Assembly: GCA_963834855.1 (NCBI GenBank)
Contig: CAWIDH010000009.1
Location: 1-64,000, forward strand
Source: DATJKD01 sp963834855
GTDB lineage: Bacteria > Pseudomonadota > Gammaproteobacteria > Steroidobacterales > Steroidobacteraceae
Reading direction: 5' to 3'
DNA length: 64,000 nt
The position numbers and the translations under genes were made by a program. The notes under the pieces were generated by a model. The model was not told where the DNA came from, ran no database searches, and saw only the letters and a list, made by a program, of their open reading frames with translations. This document shows, one piece after another, positions 1 to 10,169 of the stretch (its first letter is position 1; every line of letters begins with the position of its first letter).

Positions 1-185
1 ACATCTGCAGCTACATACTGTACTCGCCGTACGGGCGGCGTGCGGCCGCGCGGCGACTCCTCGCCGGCTGCGCCCAGCGAGCGGGGACGTCTGCGCCCGG
101 ACTCGTTTCGCGTCGGGGCGGCGCCCGGGCGGCCGCGGCGGATTCGCGGTCCGCCGTCGCCGGCCCGGGCGCAGTCAGAGGCTGG

Positions 186-2885
186 TCAGTCCAGCTTGAC
201 CCTGACGGTGGCGTACCACTCTCGCGGCCGGCTGTACGTGCCTACGTGTTCTCCGGCTGCCTCGTTGATGGATCCCGTCACGAGGTAGCGCTCGTCGCTC
301 AGGTTCGTGCCGCCGACCGCGAACTCGTACTTGCCCTCGGGCGACACGTAGCGGATGACGGCGTTCCAGTTGTCAACCGATGGACGCTTGAGGTCCGGCG
401 TGTTCAGGGAATCGTTGAACAGCTCGGCGGTGTAGGTGTAATCGACCGCCAGCCGTACCGCACCGCCGTTGCCGAGGTTGAAATCGTACGTCGGGCCGAC
501 GTTGATCTTGTACTCCGGAGTCTTCGGGATCTCGCTCGTCGGTCGTGATGCCGATCACGAGCGGATTGATCTCGTCGTACTCGGCATCGATGTAGCCACC
601 CGCGAACGTGAAGCCGAAGCCGCCGGCGAAGACGGCCTGGGCTTCGACCTCGATGCCTTGCAGGGTGGCCGTTCCGGCGTTGCGCAGCACCGGCGAGGCC
701 TGCTCCTGGAAGTTGAGCTGGATGTCCTCGTAGTCGGTGTAGAAGATCGCGGTGTTCACCAGCAGCTGATTGTCGAGCAGCTGGGTCTTGAGTCCGATCT
801 CGCTCGTCTCCGCGAACTCGGGCTTGAACTCGGCGAACGTGCCGTCCTGGATCGGCGTCGAGAGTCGCGTCGTCCAGCCGCCGGACTTGAAGCCCTTCGA
901 CCACTTTGCGTACGCCATCACGTCGTCGGTGAACTGGTATTGCAAGCCGACACGTGGGGGTGAAGACATTGAAGTCCTGCTTCAGCTCGTCCGCGGGGAA
1001 GTACCGCAGCGGCTGACCCGGCTCCGGGAAACCGAGGATCTGCTGGCACGTGAGGAACGGCGGGATGGTCGGGTCGAGATGCAGGAAGGCCGGGTCCTCC
1101 GGCGGGTTGCAGCCGGAGATCTTGTAGGTAAAGCCGTTCAGGTCGGCCTGGCCGCCGATGAAGCTCTTGTCCTCCCAGGTGTAGCGGCCGCCCGCGATCA
1201 CGGTGAACTTGTCGGTGACCGTCGAAGTCGGCATGCAGGAAGGCCGCGTACGACTCGGTATCCACGTCGTTCTGGTAGTCGAAGACGTAGAGGAGACCTT
1301 CGAACGGCACGAAGTCGTGGACGAAGCCATCCTCCGTGAAGTAGTAGAGGCCGAAGACGTAGTTGAGCCGGTCGTCGAACATCGCTGCCGAGCAGCTGGA
1401 ACTCCTGCGAGAACTGGTCCTGCTTCTGGTGGTCGGTCACTTCCTGGATCGACTCGGGCGTGCCGTCGAGGTCGATTCCGACCTTCCAGTCGATCTCGCG
1501 GTAACCGGTGATCGACTTGAGCGTGAGATCCTCACCCAGCTCCCAGTCGGCCGTCAGTGAGATACCCCAGCCGTCGTTCTTCGCGAAGCTGACGCCGTTC
1601 GCGTACGTCTTGTCGATGTCGCCGGTGTCCGTCGCCGCAAAGTCCCAGAAGATCCGCGGCGTTGCCGACAGCGCCTGGCCGCCGTCCGGTCCGCCGACAT
1701 AACCGGCACCTCCGAGGGCCGCGCCCCCGGTTCCGCCGAGCTCCGGTGACCCGGTCGCGCGCGGACCGCAGAGGCCGCCCTCGCCGGTATGCATGCACCG
1801 GACCGAGGAACGATCTCCGCCCGCGTCCAGCACGTCCTTGGGCGTGCTGATGCAGAGGTTGTATATGAGGCCAAAGATGGCGCTTGCGGCAGGGTCGGTA
1901 TTGGGGTTGACGGACAGCACGGTCGCCGCCGTGGAGGACTGGTCCTGGTGCTGCCAGTCGGCCGCCAGCGTCACGTCGACCGCGTCCGAGGCGAGCCAGA
2001 GGAGCTTGCCGCGCACCACGGTCTGATTGATGCCGCCGTTGGATTCCGAGGTGTCATAGGCCGGCCCTGGGGTAGGCGTTCATCGGATCGACGACGAACG
2101 GCGTCCTGCCCCAGGGCGAGTCCGCCGGGTACGGGATCACGTCCTGGTACCCATCGCGATCCATCGAGGACACCGTGAGGCTCGACAGCAGCGAGTCGGT
2201 GATCGGCAGGTCGGCGGTGAACCCGAGGTCGGTCCGATTGTAGTCGCCAACGGTCGCCTGCGCCTCGAAGCGGGGCTCCGGCCCCGGTACGTGCGTCACG
2301 ATGTGGATCGCGCCGCCGATCGTGTTGCGGCCGAACAGCGTGCCCTGGGGTCCCTTGAGGATCTCGACCCGGTCGACGTCCATCAGGTTCTGATTCGCGC
2401 CGAACGTGCGGGCCAGGAACACGCCGTCGAGATAGACGCCCACACCCGGGTCGAGATTGAAAGCAAAGTCGTCCTGACCGATGCCGCGAATCGAGGCCGA
2501 CAGCACCGAGGTGTCGCCCGAGAACGGCGAGCTCGAGTCCAGGTTGACGTTCGGCGTGAGATTCGTCAGGGAGTTGATGTCCGTGACACCCTTCGCCCGC
2601 AGCGTTTCCGTCGTAAAGGCGCTGACCGCGATCGGGACTTTCTGGATGTCCTGCTCGCGCTTCTGCGCCGTGACGATGATCTCTTCCAGCACCTGTTGCG
2701 CCGAACACCTGGGCCGACGCGGATGCGCTCAGCAGCGTCGACGCCACCGCGCTCGCGAGCGCGGCACTGCGACGCGCGGACCGCTTGCTCGCGGTCGTCG
2801 TCCCCGATTCGCCGTGGTTCCGTGAGAATCGCTCCCGGCCGCTCAGAATTCCGTCGCCAGTGCTTTCGCCATCGAGACTGCCCAT
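186..2885 (-). CDS. TonB-dependent outer-membrane receptor, frameshifted
   Basis: Outer-membrane active transporter, about 890 residues once reading frames are joined. The start at 2885 follows an AGGGGGAG ribosome site. An N-terminal Ala/Ser-rich export signal ends near ASASA|QVF. The plug follows with the LEEIIVTAQKREQDIQ start (TonB-box-like region), GVYLDGVF and the VEILKGPQGTLFGRNTIGG motif. The C-terminus has the typical GGTNLSDERY and a final aromatic-rich strand (REWYATVRVKLD) before the stop at 186. The frame changes about six times (near 2695, 2050, 1390, 1215, 970 and 540) although the protein stays recognisable throughout. I infer sequencing or assembly indels, or a recent pseudogene. 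The substrate is unknown; its position beside O-demethylation genes suggests an aromatic compound. The 185 bases before it hold no convincing gene. Confidence 0.85.
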
Positions 2886-2943
2886 GTGCTCCCCCTGTTG
2901 AAACTGCTGACCTGATCGATGTCCCACCCGCCGGCGGTCGCGC

Positions 2944-3657
2944 TCACACTTGCGCGACTCGACGCGCCAACTCCACCGCCGAGACCTGGAAGCCGGCGAT
3001 GTTGATGCTCTCCTTCGCGGAGTTCGCATGCTCGCGCATCAGGGCGTCCACCCTGCCGCTCTCGCCATGCTCGATCGCTGCGACGATCACGTGATGCTGC
3101 CGATGCGCGTACTGCAGAACGGCGTAGTTGCGCTCGGCGTTGGTCCGGTCGAAGGCAATCGCCTGCGGACCGGCGAACGGGACGCGGGAGTTCCGCGCGA
3201 GCGCCTCGGAAAGAATCTGGCTGCCGGCCTCTTCGAGGATGAGGTTGTGAAACCGGCCGTTCATCTCGGCGTAGGTCGCCTCGTCGCTTTCGTCCATGCG
3301 CCGCTTTGCGAGCAGGGCATCGCCGTCGTGCAGACAGGCGTGGAGCTTGCGCAGGAACGGTTTCGTGGCGCCGTGCTCGGCGACGCGCCGTGCCGCGAGT
3401 CCCTCGAGGACGCCCCGGATGTCGATTGCGTCGAGCACGTCACCGGCCGTGAACGCCCGCACGACGTAGCCCCGGCTCTCGTGCACGGCGAGCAGCCCCT
3501 CCTGCGCGAGCAGCGGCAGTGCCTGCCGCACCGGGGTGCGGGACATGCCGAGCTCCTCCGCCAGGGGGGCCTCCGCCACCCGCTCGCCGGGTGCGAGCTT
3601 GCCGCGCAGGATCATCTCCCGGAGGTGTACGACCGCCTCGTCGAGCTGCGTACTCAA
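2944..3657 (-). CDS. GntR family (FadR/FCD) regulator, VanR-like
   Basis: Probable ligand-responsive repressor of the divergent O-demethylase gene. A winged HTH spans roughly residues 5-66 (ELGMSRTPVRQAL recognition region). An FCD domain follows, with D79, H137, H189 and H210 at the positions where FCD proteins bind metal or ligand. An in-frame ATG exists at 3747, but that start would place the paired operator-like sites (3698-3727) inside the gene. I prefer the TTG at 3657, which has GGGGGAA five bases upstream and gives a normal 237-residue protein. GntR/FCD proteins such as Caulobacter VanR control vanillate demethylation; the neighbour here is a LigM-type demethylase, so the same role is likely. 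Effector not determinable from sequence. Confidence 0.85.
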   Translation of the reverse strand: MSTQLDEAVVHLREMILRGKLAPGERVAEAPLAEELGMSRTPVRQALPLLAQEGLLAVHESRGYVVRAFTAGDVLDAIDIRGVLEGLAARRVAEHGATKPFLRKLHACLHDGDALLAKRRMDESDEATYAEMNGRFHNLILEEAGSQILSEALARNSRVPFAGPQAIAFDRTNAERNYAVLQYAHRQHHVIVAAIEHGESGRVDALMREHANSAKESINIAGFQVSAVELARRVAQV

Positions 3658-3697
3658 TGAGTTCCCCCGCCGTCTGGCACGCGCGCATGCTGCTTGG

Positions 3698-3727
3698 TAG
3701 GATCCCAAACTGTCAATAGGGATCCCA
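3698..3727. promoter_or_regulatory. Paired VanR-like operator sites
   Basis: Two near-identical palindromic boxes, TAGGATCCCA (3698-3707) and TAGGGATCCCA (3717-3727), have GATC centres exactly 20 bp apart in the region between the GntR gene and the O-demethylase gene. From memory, the Caulobacter VanR operator is ATTGGATCCAAT, sharing the GGATCC core. A TTGACA hexamer lies between the boxes on the minus strand, so a repressor here could occlude the regulator's own promoter. Binding is inferred. Confidence 0.55.
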
Positions 3728-3764
3728 TGACGGCCGGTCACATCCAAATCGGGGGTTTAGAGCC

Positions 3765-5175
3765 ATGAGCAAGCAGAGCCTGGAGAGCGTACTCAAGGAG
3801 CGCCGGCAACCCGGTCAAGATCCTGCGCAACTCGCAGATCGGAGCCTACGTCTACCCGGTCGTGCCCAACGAGTTCACGAACTGGCGCGACGAGCAGCGT
3901 GCGTGGCGAGAGACGGCCGTGCTGTTCGACCAGTCGCATCACATGGCGGAGCTGACCGTCAAGGGCCCCGATGCGCTCAAGCTCGATCGTCGTACACGAC
4001 CATCAACAGCTTCGAAGCTTTGCAAGCCGAACAAGGCCAAGCAGATGGTGCCCTGCAGCTACGACGGCTACGTCATCGGCGACGGCATCCTGTTCTACCT
4101 GGCGGAGAACGAGCTCCTGTTCGTCGGGCGCGCGCCCACCGTGAACTGGCTGCAGTTCCAGGCCGAGACGGGCGGCTTCAAGGTCGAAATCATCCGCGAC
4201 GACCGCTCGCCCTCGCATCCCGCGCGGCAACGCTGTCGTGACGCGTCGCCACTACCGCTACCAGATGCAGGGGCCGAATGCATCCCAGGTGCTCGAGCGA
4301 CTGAACGGCGGTCCGCTGCCAGACGTCAAGTTCTTCAACATGGATGCGATCAACATCAAGGGTCGCAAGGTCCGCGCCCTGCGGCACGGCATGGCCGGTG
4401 CGCCGGGGCTCGAGATCTGGGGTCCCGTACGCGGAGCGCGACGAGATCCGCGAGGCGATCCTGGAGGCGGGCAGGGATTTCGGCCTGGTCCAGGTCGGCG
4501 CTCGCGCCTACTCCAGCAACACGCTCGAGTCGGGCTGGATTCCCGTCGCCGCTGCCCGCGGTTTACACCGGCGAGAAGATGAAGAAGTACCGCGAGTGGC
4601 TGCCCGCGACCGGCTACGAGGCCACCGGCTCGATCGGCGGCAGCTACGTCTCGGACAAGATCGAGGACTATTACCTGACGCCCTACGAGCTGGGCTACGG
4701 GCCGTTCGTCAAGTTCGACCATGACTTCATCGGGCGGGAGGCGCTCGAGAAGATCGCGGACAAGCCGCATCGCAAGAAGGTGACTTTCGCCTGGAACCCG
4801 GATGACATGGCCAAGATCTACGCCTCGCTCTTCCAGCCGGGTGCCGACAGCTACAAGTTCTACGACCTGCCGAACGCGAACTACGCTTCCTCGTCCTTCG
4901 ACCGCGTCATGAAGGGCGGCAAGGTGGTCGGGTTCTCGATGTTCGGCGGCTACAGCTACAACGAGAAGACGGCACTCTCACTTGGCGTCGTGGATCCGGA
5001 CATCGAGATCGGGGAGGTCCTGACGCTCACCTGGGGCGAGGAGAGCGGCGGCACCAGGAAGACGACCGTCGAGCGGCACAAGCAGCTCGACGTCCGCGTC
5101 AAGATCTCGCCGGTTCCCTATGCCCGGGAGGTGCGCGAGAGCTACCACGAAGGCTGGCGCACGCAACAGAAATGA
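3765..5175 (+). CDS. ligM: LigM/DesA-type tetrahydrofolate-dependent aryl O-demethylase (GcvT family), frameshifted
   Basis: Would transfer the methyl group of vanillate, 3-O-methylgallate or syringate to tetrahydrofolate, giving protocatechuate, gallate or 3-O-methylgallate plus 5-methyl-THF. Total length is about 470 codons, matching LigM (about 470) and DesA. GcvT-family segments can be read across three frames: VPNEFTNWRDEQRAW and FDQSHHMAELTVKGPDALKL near the N-terminus, YRYQMQGPNASQVLERLNGG in the middle, and a long intact C-terminal part with YELGYGPFVKFDHDFIGREA. At least five frame changes occur between 3800 and 4560, so as written no full protein is made. The nearby metF-like gene and gallate dioxygenase support the role. 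Whether vanillate or syringate is preferred cannot be decided here. Confidence 0.82.
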
Positions 5176-5230
5176 GCGCTCGCGCCCGCGACGCACGCCC
5201 GCGCGCGTACCGACGCGGGCAGGAGTGCAC

Positions 5231-6484
5231 ATGGCAAGGATAGTTGGCGGAATCGGCTCGTCGCATACGCCGACGATCGGATTCGCACTCGACACGCGCA
5301 AGCAGAGCGATCCCGTGTGGGCCCCGGTCTTCGAGGGCTTCGAGCCCGTGCGTCAGTGGCTGGCGGACACGCGACCCGACGTGCTGTTCTTCATCTACAA
5401 CGACCATGTAACGTCGTTCTTCTTCGATCACTACTCGCACTTTGCCCTTGGTGTCGGGGATCTCTACCCGGTTGCCGATGAAGGCGGGGGACCGCGCAAA
5501 CTCCCCCCGATCAAGGGACATCCGGGGCTCGCCCGGCACATCGCGACCGGGCTCGCGGCCGACGAGTTCGACTTGTCGTACTTCCAGTCGAAGGGGCTTG
5601 ATCACGGGTGCTTCTCGCCGTTGTCGCTGCTGTGGCCGCACGAGCCGCAATGGCCCGGCGCCATCGTTCCATTGCAGGTGGGCGTGCTGGAGTTTCCCAT
5701 CCCCTCGGCGCGGCGTTGCTTCAAGCTCGGGCGGTCCCTGCGCAAGGCAATCGAGAGCTACCCGGAGGACCTTGCGGTGGCCATCGTTGCCACCGGGGGC
5801 CTGTCGCACCAGGTCCACGGCGAGCGGTCCGGCTTCAACAATACCCCGTGGGACATGGAGTTCCTGGACCTGCTCGAGAAGGATCCCGCCAGGCTCACCG
5901 AGCTCACCATCGCGGACTATGCCGAGCGGGGAGGATTCGAAGGCTCCGAGGTGATCATGTGGTTGATCATGCGAGGCGCACTCTCAGCCCGGGTAAAGCG
6001 GCTCCATCGATCCTATTACCTGCCTTCGATGACGCCGATCGCGACCGTCGTCTTCGAGGATGACTCGCAGGAGGTCGACCCCGAATCGGCCACGCAGTAC
6101 CGCGAACGCATCACCCGCGAGTGGGCGGGAATCGAGAAGCTGCAGGGGACCTATCCGTTCACGCTCGATCGCAGCGTCAAGGCCTATCGACTCAACGCCT
6201 TCCTCCACCGCCTCGTCGAGCCGGAGTTCCGGCGACGCTTCCTGGCCGACCCCGAGCCGATGTTCGAGGAAAGCGGCTTGACGGAGCTGGAGCGCGACAT
6301 GGTCAGGCGCCGGGACTGGCGCGCCCTGATCCACTACGGAGTCATTTTTTTCCTGCTGGAGAAGCTCGGTGCCGTGCTGGGCACCACGAATCTTCACATC
6401 TACGCGGCGATGCGCGGGCAATCCCTCGAGGATTTCCAGAAGACGCGCAATGCGCAGATTCTCTACTCGGTCGCAAGCCAGTAG
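5231..6484 (+). CDS. desB: Gallate dioxygenase, fused LigB-LigA type (DesB/GalA-like)
   Basis: Class III (LigAB) extradiol dioxygenase that would open gallate to 4-oxalomesaconate with Fe(II) and O2. The protein is 417 residues, close to DesB/GalA (about 420). Residues 1-280 form a LigB-like catalytic domain with iron ligand candidates H12, H59 and E240 and the active-site histidine H193 (GLSHQVHG). Residues 290-417 form a LigA-like cap (VEPEFRRRFLADPE, YGVIFFLLEKLG). This fusion in one chain distinguishes gallate enzymes from the two-subunit protocatechuate enzyme, which is also present in this window. The start ATG at 5231 has AGGAG six bases upstream. The gene follows the O-demethylase on the same strand with a 55-base gap, suggesting co-transcription. 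Intact. Confidence 0.9.
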   Translation: MARIVGGIGSSHTPTIGFALDTRKQSDPVWAPVFEGFEPVRQWLADTRPDVLFFIYNDHVTSFFFDHYSHFALGVGDLYPVADEGGGPRKLPPIKGHPGLARHIATGLAADEFDLSYFQSKGLDHGCFSPLSLLWPHEPQWPGAIVPLQVGVLEFPIPSARRCFKLGRSLRKAIESYPEDLAVAIVATGGLSHQVHGERSGFNNTPWDMEFLDLLEKDPARLTELTIADYAERGGFEGSEVIMWLIMRGALSARVKRLHRSYYLPSMTPIATVVFEDDSQEVDPESATQYRERITREWAGIEKLQGTYPFTLDRSVKAYRLNAFLHRLVEPEFRRRFLADPEPMFEESGLTELERDMVRRRDWRALIHYGVIFFLLEKLGAVLGTTNLHIYAAMRGQSLEDFQKTRNAQILYSVASQ

Positions 6485-6527
6485 CCGGGGCCACGCGCCG
6501 GATCGCGAGCGGCCGCCGTTGCTGTCT

Positions 6528-7958
6528 TTACTTGGCCAGGTTCACGACCTTGGCCTGCGTGAACTCCTCCAGGCCCTCCTGGCCCATCTCGGTGCCGAGC
6601 CCCGAATGCTTCGCGCCGCCGATGGGAACGTCCGGCGGAAGGTCCAGGTGCGTGTTGACCCACACGGTGCCGGAGTCGATCCGGAGCGCGACTTCATAGG
6701 CGCGCTGCGGGTTCGAGGACCACACCGTGCCGCCGAGGCCATACTCCGTGTTGTTTGCGCGCGAGATGGCGTCGTCGATGTCGGAATACTTCAGCACCGG
6801 CAGCACGGGACCGAATTGTTCCTCGCGAACGAGGCGCGCGTCGTCCGGAATGTCACGCACGATCGTCGGGCGAATGAAATAGCCAGGGCGATCCTCCACG
6901 GTGCCGCCCGCGATGATCCTGCCGCGCTCGCGCGCATCGGCAATGAACCCCTTCACCTTTTCGTACTGGGTCTTGTTCTGCAGCGGGCCGAACTGCGTCT
7001 CCGCCTCGAGCCCGCTGCCGACGATGGCTTCGTCCGCGAGCTTTGCGAGCCGGTCGCAAAGCGCTTCGTAGATGGACTCGTGCGCATATACCCGCTTGAT
7101 GGCGAGGCACACCTGCCCCGTATTGAACATCGCACCGAAGAAGATCCTGGGGGCCACTTCGTCGAGGTTGACGTCATCGAGCACGATCGCGGCATCGTTG
7201 CCGCCGAGCTCGAGGGTCAGGCGCTTGAGAGAGCTCGCGATGCTTGCCAGCACCTTCTTGCCGGTGGCCGTCGACCCCGTGAACGCGACCTTTGCCACGT
7301 CGGGGTGCGTCGTGAGCGCGGTGCCGAGATCGTTCTGATCGGTGATCACATTTACGACGCCGGGCGGCAGCAGCTTGGCGCACAGCTCGGCGAACCGCAG
7401 GGTGGTGAGCGGAGTGGTGGGGGCGGGCTTGGCGACGACCGTGTTCCCGGCGAGAAGCGCGGGCGCGACCTTGATCATCACCAGGATCATCGGGAAATTC
7501 CACGGCATGATCGCCGCAACGACGCCGAGCGGCGTACGGTGCTGCACGATTCGCGCGGTGTCCGTCTCCTTCAGCACCTTGACCGGAAGCTCCATGGCCG
7601 TGAATGCGCGGATCATGGCGACGGAGCCCGCCATCTCGCCGGCCGCGTGCGCGAGCGGCTTGCCTTGCTCCAGCGTGAGGAGGCGGGCGAATTCGTCGCT
7701 CCGCGCCTCGAGAGCGTCGGCCAGCTTGACGAGGAGCTTGCGGCGCTCCTCGAACGACTTGGCCGACCAGGCAGGGAATGCCGCCTTGGCCGCGGCGACG
7801 GCCGCGTTGAGCTGTGCGACGTCGGCTCGCGGGCATTTCGCAAGCACCTCTTCCGTGGCCGGATTGATGACGTCGAAGGTCGACGCACCCGCGACCAGCC
7901 GTCCATCGATGAGCAGACGGAAATCGGGCTGAATGCTGTCCTGCAACTGAGCGCTCAT
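6528..7958 (-). CDS. NAD(P)-dependent aldehyde dehydrogenase
   Basis: Oxidises an aldehyde to an acid, cytoplasmic. 476 residues with the canonical ALDH layout: PWNFP (152-156), FTGST cofactor loop (227-231), general base E250 in ELGGN, and nucleophile C284 in NTGQVC. The start is taken at 7958, which has AAGGAG seven bases upstream; the ATG ten codons earlier lacks a good site. It is convergent with the gallate dioxygenase gene and divergent from the MetF-like gene. By context the substrate may be vanillin, syringaldehyde or another lignin-derived benzaldehyde, but the family is broad and sequence alone does not fix this. Intact. Confidence 0.88.
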   Translation of the reverse strand: MSAQLQDSIQPDFRLLIDGRLVAGASTFDVINPATEEVLAKCPRADVAQLNAAVAAAKAAFPAWSAKSFEERRKLLVKLADALEARSDEFARLLTLEQGKPLAHAAGEMAGSVAMIRAFTAMELPVKVLKETDTARIVQHRTPLGVVAAIMPWNFPMILVMIKVAPALLAGNTVVAKPAPTTPLTTLRFAELCAKLLPPGVVNVITDQNDLGTALTTHPDVAKVAFTGSTATGKKVLASIASSLKRLTLELGGNDAAIVLDDVNLDEVAPRIFFGAMFNTGQVCLAIKRVYAHESIYEALCDRLAKLADEAIVGSGLEAETQFGPLQNKTQYEKVKGFIADARERGRIIAGGTVEDRPGYFIRPTIVRDIPDDARLVREEQFGPVLPVLKYSDIDDAISRANNTEYGLGGTVWSSNPQRAYEVALRIDSGTVWVNTHLDLPPDVPIGGAKHSGLGTEMGQEGLEEFTQAKVVNLAK

Positions 7959-8197
7959 GGAGATGCTCCTTCGCTGTCGAACCATCACGGGCGCCGCAAT
8001 GTTATCAGCCCGCTACGTGCAGGCAAGGCGCGGCCGCCCGCGACGGCCGCGACCGTGGAACCGATCGCCCGCCGTTGGCAGGACGGTCCCGCGGGAGGCG
8101 TCCAGCTCGCGTCGGGGCCGGTGCCGCGACGCCGGCTTCCGACGGGACGAGGTGCCGCCATTCGACCTGCAGCTCCATATCGACCGGGTCAGCCAAT

Positions 8198-9145
8198 ATG
8201 TTGAATCGCGAAGCGGGAATCGCGGAAGCGGGCGTCCCGGACGCCGGGGTCGTTGCGGCGATCGTGCAGCTTGCGCGCGATGCGTCAATCGAAATCGGCG
8301 TCCAGGATGTCATGCACATCGAGCCGAGCCGGGCGCTGCTGGCGCCCGGCACGAAGGTGTATGTGAGCCATCTGCCGAGGCAGACGTGGCAGGAAACCGA
8401 AACGGCATGCCGCGCGGTGCGGGCGGCGGGGTTCCTGCCGGTGCCGCATCTGCCGGTGCGCCTGGTGCCCGACGAGGGAGCCTTCGATCGCCTGCTCGCC
8501 GGGCTTGTCGCCGGCGCGAGGGTACAGGAGGTCCTGCTGATTGCCGGTGACTACGCGGTCCCGGTTGGTCAGTTCTCCACGGTCGCAGATCTCCTGACCA
8601 CCGGGGTGCTCGAGAGACACGGCCTGACGAGGATCTCGATGGCCGGCCATCCGGAAGGCCATCCCAAGGTCCCGCTCGACGAGGTGCGGCGCGCCGAGCG
8701 CGAGAAAGTCATGCTCGCGACGCAGGCTGGCCTTACTGTCAACCTGGTTACGCAGTTCTTTTTCGAGCACGCGCCGTTCCTGCAGTGGGTCGGCGACCTG
8801 CGCGCCCGAGGCGTCCAGGCGCGCTTCGTCGGTGGCGTCGCCGGCCCGGCGCGGGCCGCGACCCTGCTCAAGTTTGCGATGCGCTGCGGGGTGGGACCCT
8901 CGATCCGGGCCTTGAGCGCGCGTCCCTCGTCATTCATGCATCTCATGCACGATCATGGGCCGGAACACGTGGTACGCGGGCTCGCGGAGGCGCGCAGCAC
9001 CGGCGCGGTCGATTTCGGCGGGATCCATCTGTTCAGCTTCGGTGGCTATCTCCGCACGTGCGAATGGGTCCATCGCGTCGCGAGCGGCGACTTCCGATTG
9101 AACGGTCACGGAGGCTTCGACGTCGGCGTCGGCCGCGGCGCGTGA
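8198..9145 (+). CDS. metF: Methylenetetrahydrofolate reductase-like protein (MetF family)
   Basis: FAD-dependent TIM-barrel enzyme of the MetF superfamily, about 315 residues. Visible segments include the SIEIGVQDVMHIEP start of the barrel, LLIAGDY, and SMAGHPEGHP, the conserved GYPExHP-like loop of the family. In LigM systems methyl-THF formed by O-demethylation must be oxidised back to methylene-THF; in Sphingobium SYK-6 metF and ligH are linked to ligM. The same job is inferred here, about 3 kb from the ligM-like gene. No good ribosome site precedes ATG 8198, and the open frame extends upstream to 8075, so the start is uncertain. Confidence 0.75.
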   Translation: MLNREAGIAEAGVPDAGVVAAIVQLARDASIEIGVQDVMHIEPSRALLAPGTKVYVSHLPRQTWQETETACRAVRAAGFLPVPHLPVRLVPDEGAFDRLLAGLVAGARVQEVLLIAGDYAVPVGQFSTVADLLTTGVLERHGLTRISMAGHPEGHPKVPLDEVRRAEREKVMLATQAGLTVNLVTQFFFEHAPFLQWVGDLRARGVQARFVGGVAGPARAATLLKFAMRCGVGPSIRALSARPSSFMHLMHDHGPEHVVRGLAEARSTGAVDFGGIHLFSFGGYLRTCEWVHRVASGDFRLNGHGGFDVGVGRGA

Positions 9146-9151
9146 GGGTCA

Positions 9152-10165
9152 TCACCTCGCGTGCTTCGTCGACGCGAACTCCTCTGTATCGAGCTCGAGG
9201 AGCGTTTCCGGCTGATAGCGCGCGCCGCTGACGGTGTCCTGGTTGATCAGCGCCTCGAGCCTCGCGACGAGCCCGGCGTCGAGACGCTGCGCCGCGGCGG
9301 CTGCGTTCTCCTCCAGGTGCGCCACCGAGGTCGTGCCCGGGATGGGCACGACGTCGGGCGATTTCTGCAGCAGCCATGCGAGCGCGAGCTGCGACGGCGT
9401 GCAGCCGGCCTCGCGGGCGAGCGCGCGGTACTCCGCGAGCAGGCGGCGATTCGCGTCGAAATGCGGCGGCTGGAAACGCGGCATGTTGCGCCGTATGTCG
9501 CCCGGCGGAAACTGCCCGGGGTCGTCGATCGCGTCGGCGAGGAAACCGCGCGCCAGCGGCGCGAACGCGACCAGAGTCGTGCCGAGCTCACGGCAGGCCT
9601 CGAGCAGCCCGAGCTCCGGGTTGCGGCTCCAGAGCGAGTACTCGTTCTGCACCGCGCTGACCGGATGCACGGCACTGGCCCGTCGCAGCGTAGCTGCCGA
9701 GACCTCCGAGAGGCCGATGGCGCGCACGCGTCCCGCGGCGACCATGTCCGCCATTGCCCCGACGCTGTCCTCGATCGGGACGCGCTTGTCCCAGCGATGC
9801 AGGTACCAGAGGTCGATCACGTCGGTGCGCAGCCGTGCGAGCGATTCCTCGCACGTGCGCCGGAGCGTCTCTGGTCGCCCGTCGATGACGCGCCTGCCGT
9901 CGACGCCCGTCATGCCGCACTTGGTGGCGAGGTGGATACGGTTGCGGCAGCCGGCGAGCGCCTCGCCCAGCAGCGATTCGTTCGCCCCGAAGCCATACAG
10001 CGGCGCGGTATCGAAATGCGTCAGCCCTAAATCGATCGCCCGGTGCAGCACCTTTTGCGCGTCACGCGGCGCCGGCGGCACGCCGTAGGCATGGCTCAGG
10101 CACATGCAGCCGAGTCCGATCTCGGCGACCCTCGATGTGCCGATCAGTCGCGTTCTCATCGCCAT
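9152..10165 (-). CDS. Aldo/keto reductase
   Basis: NADPH-dependent (alpha/beta)8 oxidoreductase, 337 residues. The catalytic tetrad is complete: D52 in FDTAPLYG, Y57, K82 in ATKCG and H123 in WYLHRW. The phosphate-binding end of the family (VPIPGTTSVAHLEEN) is also present. It resembles D-threo-aldose 1-dehydrogenase/YajO-like AKRs. It lies downstream of the protocatechuate operon but is separated from it by a hairpin repeat at 10170-10220, so it is probably a separate unit. The physiological substrate is unknown; an aromatic aldehyde or ketone is plausible from context only. Confidence 0.85.
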   Translation of the reverse strand: MAMRTRLIGTSRVAEIGLGCMCLSHAYGVPPAPRDAQKVLHRAIDLGLTHFDTAPLYGFGANESLLGEALAGCRNRIHLATKCGMTGVDGRRVIDGRPETLRRTCEESLARLRTDVIDLWYLHRWDKRVPIEDSVGAMADMVAAGRVRAIGLSEVSAATLRRASAVHPVSAVQNEYSLWSRNPELGLLEACRELGTTLVAFAPLARGFLADAIDDPGQFPPGDIRRNMPRFQPPHFDANRRLLAEYRALAREAGCTPSQLALAWLLQKSPDVVPIPGTTSVAHLEENAAAAAQRLDAGLVARLEALINQDTVSGARYQPETLLELDTEEFASTKHAR

Positions 10166-10169
10166 CGAG

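Noticed and set aside
40..548. Two small plus-strand open frames at the window start
   Set aside because: They overlap the TonB receptor C-terminus or have no ribosome site and no motif.
3658..3747. N-terminal extension of the GntR regulator to ATG 3747
   Set aside because: It would encode a non-conserved 30-residue leader across the operator-like boxes; the TTG at 3657 has a better ribosome site and the normal family length.
6369..8204. 611-codon plus-strand open frame
   Set aside because: It runs antisense to the intact aldehyde dehydrogenase, is Arg/Glu/His-rich without any family motif, and is the usual shadow in GC-rich DNA.
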